In this document: piece by piece, positions 25,562-34,448 of the stretch
Numbering within the stretch: the first letter of the stretch is position 1
How the letters are laid out: every line of letters starts with the position of its first letter
Source: VAZQ01 sp045811525
Lineage (GTDB): Bacteria > Pseudomonadota > Alphaproteobacteria > Rhizobiales > Xanthobacteraceae
Length of the DNA stretch: 64,000 nt
NCBI GenBank assembly: GCA_045811525.1
Contig: JBJMTV010000034.1
Location: 115,028-179,027 of the forward strand
Reading direction: 5' to 3'
Notes under the pieces: generated by a model
What the model was told of the DNA's origin: nothing
What the model saw: the letters and a program-made list of their open reading frames with translations, nothing else
Database searches by the model: none
Translations under genes and position numbers: made by a program

Positions 25562-27970
25562 TCACTCGCCCCGCGGACGCTCGCCGCGGCTCAGGGCGGC
25601 GGAGCGGAGCGCTGACCAGACTCGCTCCGGTGTTGCTGGCATGTCCATGTGCTCGACCCCAAGCGGCGCGAGTGCGTCAATCACCGCATTGATCAGCGCT
25701 GCCGAGCTCGGGGTAATCCCGGCCTCGCCGCCTCCTTTAACGCGCAAGGCATTGCTCCTCGTTGGATCCTCGCTGAGCTCCACGCGAATCATGGGGCACT
25801 GGTCGGCGCGCGGCATGGCGTAATCCATGAAGCTCGCCGACAGCAGCTGCCCGGAGCCGCGCTCGTACGCGACGGATTCGGTCAGGGCCTGTCCTATGCC
25901 CTGCACTACGCCGCCATGGACTTGGCCGTGCAGGATCATCGGATTGATCGCTTGGCCGCCGTCATCAACCGAGGTGTAGCGGGTCACATCGACCAGCCCA
26001 GTCTCGGGGTCGAGCTCGATCTCGCAGACGGCAGCGCCGGTCGGATAGGCGGGTATGCGCCCGGTGAAAGTGGCTTCGGCCGCGAGCGGCTCGCGCAGAT
26101 CATCGGGCAGCGGTACGGAATGGCTGCCACTCACGGCCGCGACGTCGAACAGGGTCAGACGCCGATTGGTGCGAGGCGCGGAAAACAAGCCGTCGGCGTA
26201 GGATACCTCGCCCTGCTCGGCCTCGAGCATGTGCGCGGCAATGCGGCGCGCCTTTGCGACGACAGCCCCGCAGGCCTCAACCATGAGGGCCCCGGCGAGG
26301 CGCATCGAGCGATCGGAATGCGTGCCTCCACCCGAGGCGAGCGTGCTGGTATCGCCGCCCACGAAATCAACCACCTGCGGCGTGACCCCGAGGTGATCGG
26401 CGGTGACCTGGCGGAAGCTCGTCTCATGGCCCTGCCCGCTCGACTGCGTGCCGACCATGAGCGCAACCTTGTCGCTGTTCACCTTGAGCGCGACGCGTTC
26501 GTGCGGCATGCCAACGGGAGTCTCGATGTAGTTGACAATCGCGATGCCGAGCAGCCGGCCGCGCTTCTTCGCTGCCTTGCGTCGCTCGGCAAACCCCGTC
26601 CAGTCCGCCATCTGCACGACGCGGTCGAGGTTGCCGGCGAAATCACCGCTGTCATAAGTAAGGCCGGTGGAGCTGCGATAGGGCAGCCTGTCGCGGCCAA
26701 TGAGATTGCGGCGGCGAATTTCGATGCGGTCGATGCCGAGACGCTGCGCCGCAATGTCAATCAGCCGCTCCATCACCGCCGTGGCCTCCGGGCGTCCGGC
26801 GCCACGAAACGGCGCTGTCGGCACCGTGTTGGTCATTGCCGCGCGCAAGCGCAACCAAGCCACGGGAATGTCGTAGACCGTCGGTGCCACACGATAACCA
26901 TTGCTGAGCGGCACATAGGTGACAGTGTGCGCACCGGTATTGCCGATGAGATCTAGGCTGAGGGCAAGCATGCGGCCATTGCGATCGAACCCCAGGCGCC
27001 CCTTCGTGACAACGTCACGTGCAGTGTAGTCGGTGAGAAAGGCTTCGTGGCGATCGCCGGTCCACTTCACCGGGCGCCCGAGGCGGCGCGCCGCCCACAC
27101 GACCACCACCTGCTCCGGATAAAGGTTGAAACGTGAGCCGAAGGCACCGCCGACATCGGGGCAGATCACACGCAGGCGATCTGGCGGCAGTTTCAGACAG
27201 GAGGCGATATCGTTGCGCAGGCGGTGGGCGCCCTGGCAGCCCGAGATCAACAGGTATTGTTGCGTGTCGTGGTCGTAGGCGCCAATGGCCGCTCGCGGCT
27301 CCATGAAGGCACTGACGGTGCGCTGGCTGCGGATCGTCTGCTCTACGACCAGATGAGCATGTGCAAGCTCGGACTCCACAGCTGCGCGCTCGCCAAACTC
27401 GTTGTCGAGAGCGAGATTGCCGGGAGCTTCCGGCCACAGAACCGGCGCACCGGCGGCGAGCGCTTCCTCCACATCGGTGATGGCCGGCAGCACCTCGTAC
27501 TCCACGGCAACAGCTTCGGCGGCGTCGCGCGCCGCCGCCAAGGTGTCCGCCACCACCGCAGCAACCGGCTCGCCGATGTGGCGAACGCGCTCGACGGCGA
27601 GCGGCAGCTGGCGCAAATCGAGAATGTTGTGTCCGCCCCATGCCACAAAAGTAGGAACCTTGATGTCGTTGGCGTCAGCCGGATTGGGATGGTGCGCCAT
27701 ACCAAGATTGCCGTCGGCGACATAATCCGCGCCGGTGAGCACGGCGCACACGCCAGGTAGGCTGCAGGCATGCGCCGTATCAATCGAAAGGATGCGCGCG
27801 TGGGCATGCGGAGCCCGCACGAAGACGGCATAGGCTGGGCCATCAACCGAGATATCGTCGGTAAAACGGCCATTGCCGCGCACCAGCCGCAAGTCCTCGA
27901 AGCGTGGCAGCGAGCGACCGATATATGGCCCGCTGTAAGCGCCGCCTGCCCTTTCCTCGCTAACACTCAT
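25562..27970 (-). CDS. xanthine dehydrogenase family molybdopterin-binding large subunit (CoxL-like)
   Basis: An 802-residue molybdenum hydroxylase large subunit: IGRSLPRFEDLRLVRGNGRF at the start, DVGGAFGSRF and TAPFRGAGRPEA around the cofactor, GTQSSGQGHET, and the catalytic glutamate in KGGGEAG near the end. The active-site loop is not the AYxCSFR of true CO dehydrogenase, so it belongs to the broad form-II / aldehyde-hydroxylase group. GGAGGAG precedes the ATG. The medium (FAD) and small (2Fe-2S) subunit genes usually found beside it are absent. It is transcribed away from the UbiD-like gene, 140 bp apart. Confidence 0.9.
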   Translation of the reverse strand: MSVSEERAGGAYSGPYIGRSLPRFEDLRLVRGNGRFTDDISVDGPAYAVFVRAPHAHARILSIDTAHACSLPGVCAVLTGADYVADGNLGMAHHPNPADANDIKVPTFVAWGGHNILDLRQLPLAVERVRHIGEPVAAVVADTLAAARDAAEAVAVEYEVLPAITDVEEALAAGAPVLWPEAPGNLALDNEFGERAAVESELAHAHLVVEQTIRSQRTVSAFMEPRAAIGAYDHDTQQYLLISGCQGAHRLRNDIASCLKLPPDRLRVICPDVGGAFGSRFNLYPEQVVVVWAARRLGRPVKWTGDRHEAFLTDYTARDVVTKGRLGFDRNGRMLALSLDLIGNTGAHTVTYVPLSNGYRVAPTVYDIPVAWLRLRAAMTNTVPTAPFRGAGRPEATAVMERLIDIAAQRLGIDRIEIRRRNLIGRDRLPYRSSTGLTYDSGDFAGNLDRVVQMADWTGFAERRKAAKKRGRLLGIAIVNYIETPVGMPHERVALKVNSDKVALMVGTQSSGQGHETSFRQVTADHLGVTPQVVDFVGGDTSTLASGGGTHSDRSMRLAGALMVEACGAVVAKARRIAAHMLEAEQGEVSYADGLFSAPRTNRRLTLFDVAAVSGSHSVPLPDDLREPLAAEATFTGRIPAYPTGAAVCEIELDPETGLVDVTRYTSVDDGGQAINPMILHGQVHGGVVQGIGQALTESVAYERGSGQLLSASFMDYAMPRADQCPMIRVELSEDPTRSNALRVKGGGEAGITPSSAALINAVIDALAPLGVEHMDMPATPERVWSALRSAALSRGERPRGE

Positions 27971-28084
27971 GCTCCTCCTCGCTCTTGGCCGCTTGCAGCG
28001 ACCACATCAACCCCCGGCCGCGTAACCCATGCGGTCACGCGAATCGACCACGTTCGCCAGCGTGGCCGCGGCTGTTCTTGAGGC

Positions 28085-28090
28085 TATAAT
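28085..28090 (+). promoter_or_regulatory. TATAAT -10-like hexamer before the UbiD-like gene
   Basis: A perfect TATAAT lies 20 bases before the UbiD-like ATG. No convincing -35 sits at the right spacing, and the leader would be very short, so this is a weak candidate. Confidence 0.3.
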
Positions 28091-28110
28091 GCGCCTTCCA
28101 AGGAGCGCCA

Positions 28111-29670
28111 ATGGGCATCATCGACACGCCGCCACCCGCCGAGCTGAGCTCGCGCGTCAGGCCGGACCGCTTCCGCCTGCGCCACTTTGTCGAGGAGCTG
28201 GGCGAGGAGCTCGCGACGGTGGACGCGCCGACCGAGCTTGCCGACGTGGCCGCGGTGCTCGAAGGAAACCCCAAGGCCGTGCTGTTTCGCGCGCTCGGTG
28301 GCGAACGTCAGCAGCTCGTTGGCAATGTGATGGGCAGTCGCTCACGCCTCGCGCGCGCCTTCGCCGTCGCACCCGGCGAGGTGCTGCCCGAGCTGATGCG
28401 CCGCTTGCGCAACAAACCCGAGCTGGTGGAGCTCACCCGTCACCAAGCCCCGGTCCAGCGAGTGGTGCTGACTGGCGAAGAGGCCGACCTTACCGCCCTG
28501 CCGGTCCATCTCGGACATGGCAGTGATGGAGCCCCCTACATCTCGGCATCCATCGACTTTGTGATCGATCCGAGGAGCGGCACAACGAATGTGGGCGTAC
28601 GGCGACTGATGCTGCGCGGCCGCCAGCAGGCGGGCATCGACCTGGTCTCGCCCAGCGACCTGCGTGCGATATATGAGGCATGCGCCGCGGGCGGCAAGCC
28701 GCTGCCGGTCAGCTTCGTCGTCGGTGCGCATCCCATCGATCATGTCGCGGCCGTTATGCGGCTGCCGGTTGACGAGCTCGGGCTGGTCGCTTCGCTGCGC
28801 GGCGCCCCGCTGCCCGTGGTCAAGTGCGTCACCAACGACATTCGCGTCCCCGCGGATGCGGAATGGGTGCTCGAAGGCTTTCTCGATCCCAGAGGCCATG
28901 TGGAGCCTGAGGGTCCCTATGGGGAATTTCTCGGCTATTACGGGGCGCTGAAGCAGAATCCGGTATTCCACCTCACGGCAATCACGCGCCGGCACGACGC
29001 CCTTTTCCAGACGGCAACCATCGGCGGATGGTCGCTGGGCACGACCGACACCGCTCTCCTCAACGCGCTGCGCACCGAAGTCATGATCTGGCGCGCGCTC
29101 GAAAGCGCGGTGCGGGAGCCCGTTGCGGTGCACGCCACCGCCTCGAGCGGCGGGATGTTCAACGTGCGAGTGGCCCTACGCCAGCGCGTACCGGGAGAAG
29201 CACGCAACGCGATCGCGAGCTGCTTCGGAGCGCTCGTCAACGTCAAGAACGTCTTCGTGGTCGACCCCGACATCGACATCTTTTCCGATTCGCAGATGGA
29301 CTGGGCTCTCGCCACGCGGTTCCAGCCTGATCGCGATCTGGTCGTGCTGGACGGGATGCGCACCTTGCCGCTCGATCCTTCATTGATCGCCGGCGCGCGT
29401 ACCGGTGCCAAGGCCGGGTTCGACCTGACTTGGCCTTTTGGAACCGGCAGCCGACTGGAGACGCGGGTGCCCGAGCCGCCGCGCTTCGCGGGCCCACTTT
29501 TTCCCAGCATTGCCGCTGCCTTGGCCGACGGCCCGAAATCGTTTGAGCAGCTGATGGCGGCGGTTGCGAGCCGCGACGGACGTGAGATCGTGCGTTCGCT
29601 CGAGCCTCTTTACGGTGAAGGGAAACTCGCGCGTGATGCGCAGGGACGCTATCTGCTCCACTCCAAGTGA
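28111..29670 (+). CDS. UbiD-family (prenylated-FMN) decarboxylase
   Basis: A 519-residue protein of the UbiD family, reversible non-oxidative decarboxylases that need prenylated FMN. Visible family elements: GSRSRLARAF (75-84), TTNVGVRRLMLRGRQQAGID (158-177, cofactor and arginine region), GAHPIDHVAAVMRL, and EPEGPYGEFLGYYG (265-278) with the catalytic glutamate at about E272. AGGAG lies upstream of the ATG. Relatives act on aromatic or alpha,beta-unsaturated acids. A binding protein and ATPase of an importer follow in the same direction, so the substrate is probably an imported aromatic carboxylate. No UbiX-like flavin prenyltransferase is in the window. Confidence 0.9.
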   Translation: MGIIDTPPPAELSSRVRPDRFRLRHFVEELGEELATVDAPTELADVAAVLEGNPKAVLFRALGGERQQLVGNVMGSRSRLARAFAVAPGEVLPELMRRLRNKPELVELTRHQAPVQRVVLTGEEADLTALPVHLGHGSDGAPYISASIDFVIDPRSGTTNVGVRRLMLRGRQQAGIDLVSPSDLRAIYEACAAGGKPLPVSFVVGAHPIDHVAAVMRLPVDELGLVASLRGAPLPVVKCVTNDIRVPADAEWVLEGFLDPRGHVEPEGPYGEFLGYYGALKQNPVFHLTAITRRHDALFQTATIGGWSLGTTDTALLNALRTEVMIWRALESAVREPVAVHATASSGGMFNVRVALRQRVPGEARNAIASCFGALVNVKNVFVVDPDIDIFSDSQMDWALATRFQPDRDLVVLDGMRTLPLDPSLIAGARTGAKAGFDLTWPFGTGSRLETRVPEPPRFAGPLFPSIAAALADGPKSFEQLMAAVASRDGREIVRSLEPLYGEGKLARDAQGRYLLHSK

Positions 29671-29697
29671 CGGGCCGCGGCCGGGAGGAAGACATTG

Positions 29698-30735
29698 ATG
29701 AGACTTAAACCGAGCCTGCTCGCGATGGTCGCGTTTGCGGCTTTGACTGGGACCGCCCCAGCCCAGGAGGTCACGATCAAGGTGGGCATGGTGAGGTCTA
29801 TCACCTCCGTTGTGGCACTCACTGCCGTGGCGAAGGGCTACTTCAAGGAGTACGGGATCAAGCTGGAAACCGAGTTCCTCGACACCGCCGCGAACTCCAT
29901 CGCGCTGGTCGCGCAGGGGCAGTTCCAAATCGTCGAAGGCGGTATCTCGGCAAGCTATTTCAATGCGCTCGAGAAGGGTTTGCCGGTCACCATCGTGATC
30001 GATCGGGTGTCCAGCCCCATCGGCCACAACCTTATGCTGCGCCCGGATCTCGCCGGAGCGATCAAGGAGCTCAGGCAGCTCAAGGGCAAGACCATTGCGA
30101 CCAATGGCCAAGGCGCAGTGTCCACCTATGAGGTGGGTAAGATGCTCGAGACGGACGGTCTCACCATCGCCGACGTCGATATCAAGGTCATCCCATTCAC
30201 CCAATACGCCCTGGCATTCAAGAACAAGGCAATCGATGCCGCGATTGCGATACCGCCGTTCACCGCTCAACTGCTCGACGGCGGCTTTGCCGTGAATTTC
30301 AAGGGTCCCGATGAGCTGGTTAAGCCTTCGCCCATGAACATCGCGGTGAACTTCATCAACACCGAATGGGCCAAGGCGCACGAGCAGGTGCTCAAGAACT
30401 ATTATGTGGCGTATCTCAAAGCGGCGCGCGACTACTGCCAAGCCTATCACGGCGGCTCGACTCGCCAGGCGCTTATCGACCTTTCTCTGCGCACGGGCAC
30501 CGAGACCCGGCCCGAGCTTCTGAACAAATATCCATGGCCGGCCCGCAATCCCGACGGAAAGGTGAACGTTGCGAGCTTCCTCGATATGAATGATTGGTTC
30601 GTGCGCAACAAGATGAGCAACGTCCGCTTCCCGGCCGAGAAGCTCGTCGACAACCGTTATGTCGATTATGCAGTTGGCAAGCTCGGACCATTCGAGCTGG
30701 AGAACAAGGCGAGCACCCTTGCAGGTTGCCGGTGA
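29698..30735 (+). CDS. ABC transporter substrate-binding protein, NitT/TauT (SsuA-like)
   Basis: About 345 residues with a Sec signal peptide (MRLKPSLLAMVAFAALTGT, cut near APAQ). The mature protein has the SsuA/NMT1 fold signs: VTAL-like AVAKGYFKEYGIKLE, VAQGQFQIVEGGISASYF, GKTIATNGQGAVSTYEVGKM and a C-terminal VDNRYVDYAV. The ATG at 29698 has GGAGG about 9 bases upstream; a TTG lies 3 bases earlier. It starts 27 bp after the UbiD-like gene and is followed by its ATPase. The ligand is unknown, but the neighbouring decarboxylase suggests an aromatic or unsaturated acid. Confidence 0.9.
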   Translation: MRLKPSLLAMVAFAALTGTAPAQEVTIKVGMVRSITSVVALTAVAKGYFKEYGIKLETEFLDTAANSIALVAQGQFQIVEGGISASYFNALEKGLPVTIVIDRVSSPIGHNLMLRPDLAGAIKELRQLKGKTIATNGQGAVSTYEVGKMLETDGLTIADVDIKVIPFTQYALAFKNKAIDAAIAIPPFTAQLLDGGFAVNFKGPDELVKPSPMNIAVNFINTEWAKAHEQVLKNYYVAYLKAARDYCQAYHGGSTRQALIDLSLRTGTETRPELLNKYPWPARNPDGKVNVASFLDMNDWFVRNKMSNVRFPAEKLVDNRYVDYAVGKLGPFELENKASTLAGCR

Positions 30736-30773
30736 GTGCCTCCGGAGGCTGGTTGCCGGGGTGCAGGTGACGG

Positions 30774-31571
30774 ATGGCGGGCGAGCGCCGCGGCGCGGCG
30801 ATTGAAATCGCTGGATTGCGCAAGGAATACGTCAGTGCGGCGGGCCGGGTGCTCGCGCTCCAGGACGTGAACCTGAGCATCGCCCCGGGCGAGTTTGTCT
30901 GTATCGTTGGCCCATCGGGCTGCGGAAAATCGACGCTGCTGCGCATCCTCGCTGGACTGGACACCGAGACTGCCGGGTCCATCAAGGTGAATGCACCGGG
31001 CTGGGCTATCGAGAATGCGATGGTGTTTCAGGAGAGCGGCCTTTTTCCCTGGATGACCGTGGCGGCGAATGTGGGTTTCGGCTTGATGACGCGCGGCGTG
31101 CCCGCCGGCGAGGCGGCGACACGGGTCGATGCCGCGCTCAAGCTCGTCGGCCTCAGCAAGTTCCGCAACCACTATCCGCATCAACTCTCGGGCGGCATGC
31201 GCCAAAGAAGCGCCATCGCCCGCGCCTTTGTCACCGATCCCGGCGTGCTGCTGATGGACGAGCCGTTTGCTGCGCTCGATGCTCAGAACCGGGTCATTTT
31301 GCAGGCTGAGCTGGTGCGCATCTGGGAGGCGACCCGCAAGACGGTGCTCTATATCACCCACTCCATTGAGGAGGCGCTGCTGCTCGGCGACCGGACAGTC
31401 GTCATGACGGCGCAGCCGGGCCGCATCAAGCAGACCATCGAGGTGCCGTTTCCGCATCCCCGCAACTTGATGACGCTGTCGGCCTCGCCTGAGTTCGGCA
31501 GCCTCAAGCTCGAGATCTGGCGCGTGCTGGAGGATGAGGTGATGCGCGCACGCGCGGAGATGGAGCAATGA
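30774..31571 (+). CDS. ABC transporter ATP-binding protein, NitT/TauT (SsuB/TauB-like)
   Basis: A 265-residue nucleotide-binding subunit. Walker A is GPSGCGKST (about 46-54), the signature is LSGGMRQRSAIAR, Walker B is VLLMDEPFAALD, and the switch histidine is in YITHSIEEA. It pairs with the binding protein 38 bp upstream. No permease gene follows: the next DNA is a transposase relic, and the only permease of this class in the window is alone at 47344. An insertion or rearrangement may have separated them. Confidence 0.93.
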   Translation: MAGERRGAAIEIAGLRKEYVSAAGRVLALQDVNLSIAPGEFVCIVGPSGCGKSTLLRILAGLDTETAGSIKVNAPGWAIENAMVFQESGLFPWMTVAANVGFGLMTRGVPAGEAATRVDAALKLVGLSKFRNHYPHQLSGGMRQRSAIARAFVTDPGVLLMDEPFAALDAQNRVILQAELVRIWEATRKTVLYITHSIEEALLLGDRTVVMTAQPGRIKQTIEVPFPHPRNLMTLSASPEFGSLKLEIWRVLEDEVMRARAEMEQ

Positions 31572-31615
31572 GAGCGCAGAGCCGACCCGCCGAAATGTTG
31601 CAACAGCTTCGGCAT

Positions 31616-31806
31616 CTTGAGCGCACTTGCCGGCGTCATGACGCCGCTGTGCAGATGATCGACACGTCTATTCTCCGGGTGCATCAGCATGGTGCCTGCA
31701 TTACTCGGAACACAAGGCAATCGATGGTCACTTGCGAGATGGGTCGACCAGTAAGATACATGCAGCGGTCGATACCAAGAACTTCTCGGGTATTTTGATT
31801 AGTTGA
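31616..31806 (+). pseudogene. IS5-family transposase remnant
   Basis: One frame reads HDAAVQMIDTSILRVHQHGA and CITRNTRQSM to 31726; a shifted frame then gives DGHLRDGSTSKIHAAVDTK. This is the first catalytic-aspartate block (MIDTS-VRVHQH) and the following GRSRGGLT-KIHAVVDT block of IS5-type DDE transposases. The start and more than half of the gene are gone, and no terminal inverted repeats were found. It directly follows the ABC ATPase gene. Confidence 0.7.
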
Positions 31807-31875
31807 GGGAAGGTCTGTTGCTTGAGGTAAAGCGCAAGCACTTACTATGGGCTGCTGAAGCGTGCTGTCGACTCA
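31783..31875 (+). repeat. leader repeat copy A, upstream of ABC binding-protein gene 1
   Basis: About 92 bp that recurs at 33005-33095 with an estimated 80-85% identity and small indels, including the shared block GGGCTGCTGAAGCGTGCTGT. Each copy ends about 95 bp before the start codon of a TrpX-like binding-protein gene. Confidence 0.75.
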
Positions 31876-31968
31876 CAGCTGACATTGGGGCGGCCAATGT
31901 TGCTGTGCCGCAGAACGCTGCCCTGGCCCGACAATGTGCTACGATGTGATCCTTGTTTGAGGGCATCC

Positions 31969-32952
31969 ATGAAGCGGCGGGAGTTCAACACCCTGCTCGG
32001 CGGTATTGCCGCATGGCCGTTTGCGGCGCGCGCTCAGCAGACGGGGAAGCTGCCGACAATCGGCTTTCTCGGCAGTGCATCTTTCAACGGCTTCGAAGAC
32101 GTCGTAACCGCGTTTCGTCTAGGCCTGAGCGAGGGCGGGTTTGCAGAGGGGCAAAACATCGCCATCGAGTATCGCTGGGCCGAGAACCATTATGATCGCC
32201 TCCCTCAGCTTGCTGCAGACCTGGTTCAGCGCAATGTGGCGGTGATTGTCGCTTCAGGGGGCAACGTTTCGGCCTTGGCCGCCAAATCTGTGACGACGAC
32301 GACACCAATCATTTTTACTGCGGTCGCCGATCCGGTCTCAGGCGGTCTTGTCACCAGCATGAACCGGCCGGACACCAATGTTACAGGAGTGGCGGCACTG
32401 ACCAGCGAACTCGATCCCAAGCGGCTCGAACTGCTGGCCGAGATGGCTCCAGCGGCCAACGTGATTGGCGCGCTTCTGAACCCCCGCCGCCCAAACGCCG
32501 AGGTGCAATTGCGCGACGTTCAAGTGGCAGCGCAAAGGCTCGGGCGGGAACTCGTCGTTGCTGACGTCGGGCCGGATCCTAATTTGGGAGCGATGTTCGA
32601 GAGCTTCGCTCAGAAGCGGGTCCGTGCGATCTTAATTGGTGCTGACCCGTTATTCCGGAATCATTTGACACAAATTGCCGAACTTGCTGCGGAGCGTGGG
32701 CTGCCGACAATGTGGCAGTTTCGAGAATTTCCGATAAAGGGCGGACTAGCGAGCTACGGCCCGAGCTTAATTGAGTCCTACCGCCAAGCTGGCGTATATG
32801 CCTCACGTATCCTCAAAGGTGAGAAGGTTGCTGAGTTGCCAGTGATCCAGCCAACGAAATTTGATTTCGTCATCAATTTGAAAACCGCAAAGATTCTCGC
32901 CCTCGAAATCTCACCGAGGGTCCTGGCGCTTGCAGATGAGGTGATCGAATAG
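31969..32952 (+). CDS. ABC transporter substrate-binding protein, TrpX-like (ABC_sub_bind)
   Basis: A 327-residue exported protein of the PF04392 group. It starts with the family's typical leader MKRREFNTLLGGIAAWPFAARAQ, cut after AQQ. Body motifs are TIGFLG, LSEGGFAEGQNIAIEYRWAE, VIVASGG, TPIIFTAVADPVSGGLV and the end block VINLKTAKILALEISPRVLALADEVIE. Relatives such as TrpX bind hydrophobic amino acids in Gram-positives; in rhizobia the ligands are mostly unknown and the genes are usually orphans, as here. A frame extends upstream to 31885, but the leader fixes the start. A paralogue follows. Confidence 0.88.
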   Translation: MKRREFNTLLGGIAAWPFAARAQQTGKLPTIGFLGSASFNGFEDVVTAFRLGLSEGGFAEGQNIAIEYRWAENHYDRLPQLAADLVQRNVAVIVASGGNVSALAAKSVTTTTPIIFTAVADPVSGGLVTSMNRPDTNVTGVAALTSELDPKRLELLAEMAPAANVIGALLNPRRPNAEVQLRDVQVAAQRLGRELVVADVGPDPNLGAMFESFAQKRVRAILIGADPLFRNHLTQIAELAAERGLPTMWQFREFPIKGGLASYGPSLIESYRQAGVYASRILKGEKVAELPVIQPTKFDFVINLKTAKILALEISPRVLALADEVIE

Positions 32953-33004
32953 CCGCCGCCATTCATTACCGTTTGCTGCATCTGCTCATGACAGCTCCCG
33001 GCCC

Positions 33005-33095
33005 TTCTCAGGTATTTTGATCAGGTTGAGAAGGTCCGCTGCTTGGGGGGAAGCGGAAGCACCTACTGCGGGCTGCTGAAGCGTGCTGTTGACCC
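33005..33095 (+). repeat. leader repeat copy B, upstream of ABC binding-protein gene 2
   Basis: Second copy of the ~92-bp element at 31783-31875. It ends 97 bp before the ATG at 33193. A weaker third match may follow around 34255-34285 (CGCTCTTGGGGGACAAGCGG). Confidence 0.75.
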
Positions 33096-33192
33096 AATCC
33101 GGCGCTCAGTCGGCTCAAAATTCCGCACTGCAGCGAACCCTGACGTGACGCTCGCCAATCCGGTATGCTGCCTCCCTGGCTAGGGGCAGCAG

Positions 33193-34182
33193 ATGCAATT
33201 CGATCGGCCGAAGCGACGCGAGTTCATTGGGCTGATTGGCGGCGCGGCAGCGTGGCCGCTCGCGGCCTCGGCCCAGCAGGCAAGCCGACTGCCGACGATC
33301 GGCTTTCTTGGGGCCGGGACTCCGACCACTTGGAAGTCGCTTATCACGGCTTTCGAAAACCGCCTGCAGGAGCTCGGCTGGATCAACGGACGCACGGTCA
33401 ATCTCCAAATCCGCTGGGCCGAGGGGCACACCGAGCGCCACCCGGAGATAGCGAAAGAATTCTTGCAGATGCCGGTTGATGTGATCGTTTCGCCGGGAAC
33501 CGCGGCCGCTGCCATCAAGCGGGCAACCTCCACCATTCCGATCGTGCTCTCCGTTGCAAGCGATCCCGTTGGCAGTGGGTTAGTTGCAAGCCTGTCTAGG
33601 CCCGGGGGCAACATCACCGGACTGTCGCTTCAGGCCAACGAGCTCGCCGGCAAACGTCTAGAGTTTCTGCGCCGGGCGGTACTGGACCTGCATCGGATCG
33701 GCATCCTCGCCAATCCCGGCTACTCGGCGGCAGTACTGGAGATGGGCCAAGTCGAGGCGGCGGCTCGCTCGGTCGGCCTCGAGCCCATCAGGCTTGCGGT
33801 CAGCAGCGCGGCCGATATCGCTCCTGCCATTGCGGCCATCAAAACCAAGGATGTGGCGCTCTACGGATGTATCGATGGGGTCGTCAACGCGAACCAGGCG
33901 CAGATCAACAAACTCGCGCTATCGGCAGGATTGCCGACGCTCTACAGCGAAAAGGAGTTTGTCGAGTCAGGTGGGCTGATGTCATATGGTCCAAAGATTC
34001 CCGCCCTGTTCAGCCGAGCAGCCGAGCTTGTAGACAAAATTCTCAAAGGCGCGAAACCGGCCGACATACCGGTCGAGCAGCCGACCCAGTTCGAGTTGGT
34101 CATCAATCTCAAAACAGCGAGCTCGCTTGGCCTAAAGCTTCCATCAACGCTGCTCGCGCTCGCGGACGATGTGATCGACTAG
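33193..34182 (+). CDS. ABC transporter substrate-binding protein, TrpX-like, second paralogue
   Basis: A 329-residue relative of the gene at 31969 with leader PKRREFIGLIGGAAAWPLAASAQQ and the same fold motifs: LPTIGFLGAG, LQELGWINGRTVNLQIRWAEG, SDPVGSGLVASLSRPGGNITG and a C-terminal VINLKTASSLGLKLPSTLL. The two proteins are clearly diverged, so the duplication is old even though the upstream repeats still look alike. A perfect 8-bp hairpin follows the stop at 34189-34212. No permease or ATPase of this family is in the window. Confidence 0.88.
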   Translation: MQFDRPKRREFIGLIGGAAAWPLAASAQQASRLPTIGFLGAGTPTTWKSLITAFENRLQELGWINGRTVNLQIRWAEGHTERHPEIAKEFLQMPVDVIVSPGTAAAAIKRATSTIPIVLSVASDPVGSGLVASLSRPGGNITGLSLQANELAGKRLEFLRRAVLDLHRIGILANPGYSAAVLEMGQVEAAARSVGLEPIRLAVSSAADIAPAIAAIKTKDVALYGCIDGVVNANQAQINKLALSAGLPTLYSEKEFVESGGLMSYGPKIPALFSRAAELVDKILKGAKPADIPVEQPTQFELVINLKTASSLGLKLPSTLLALADDVID

Positions 34183-34188
34183 TTTGCT

Positions 34189-34212
34189 GCACACGCATAT
34201 TGCTGCGTGTGC
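34189..34212 (+). terminator. hairpin after second ABC binding-protein gene
   Basis: GCACACGC (34189-34196) and GCGTGTGC (34205-34212) form a perfect 8-bp stem with an 8-base loop, starting six bases after the stop codon. No T-run follows, so it may stabilise mRNA or act with Rho. Confidence 0.45.
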
Positions 34213-34448
34213 TCACGGCCGCTTATGGCACCTCTCGGACCATCCCCTGACATCTGCTTTTCCGCCGCTCTTGGGGGACAAGCGGACATCAAAGGCGTTT
34301 CGCCGGTCTTCATGGTTTACGACCTAAACCTTAGTACTAGTTCAGTAGGCCGATAGCATTACGCATCTATTCGAGTGTGGAATAGCGTTCTCACGCGCCG
34401 ACCTTACGCTCTCCCAGGGTTAACGGATGCTAACAAGGGGAGTGCATC

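Larger units (their letters stand above)
31572..31968. other. intergenic stretch with transposase relic and leader repeat
   Basis: Holds the IS5-like transposase remnant (31616-31806) and the first copy of a ~92-bp repeat (31783-31875). No intact gene. Confidence 0.5.

Noticed and set aside
25649..26956. 435-codon frame on the plus strand
   Set aside because: Antisense to the molybdenum hydroxylase large subunit, whose motifs run through the whole region.
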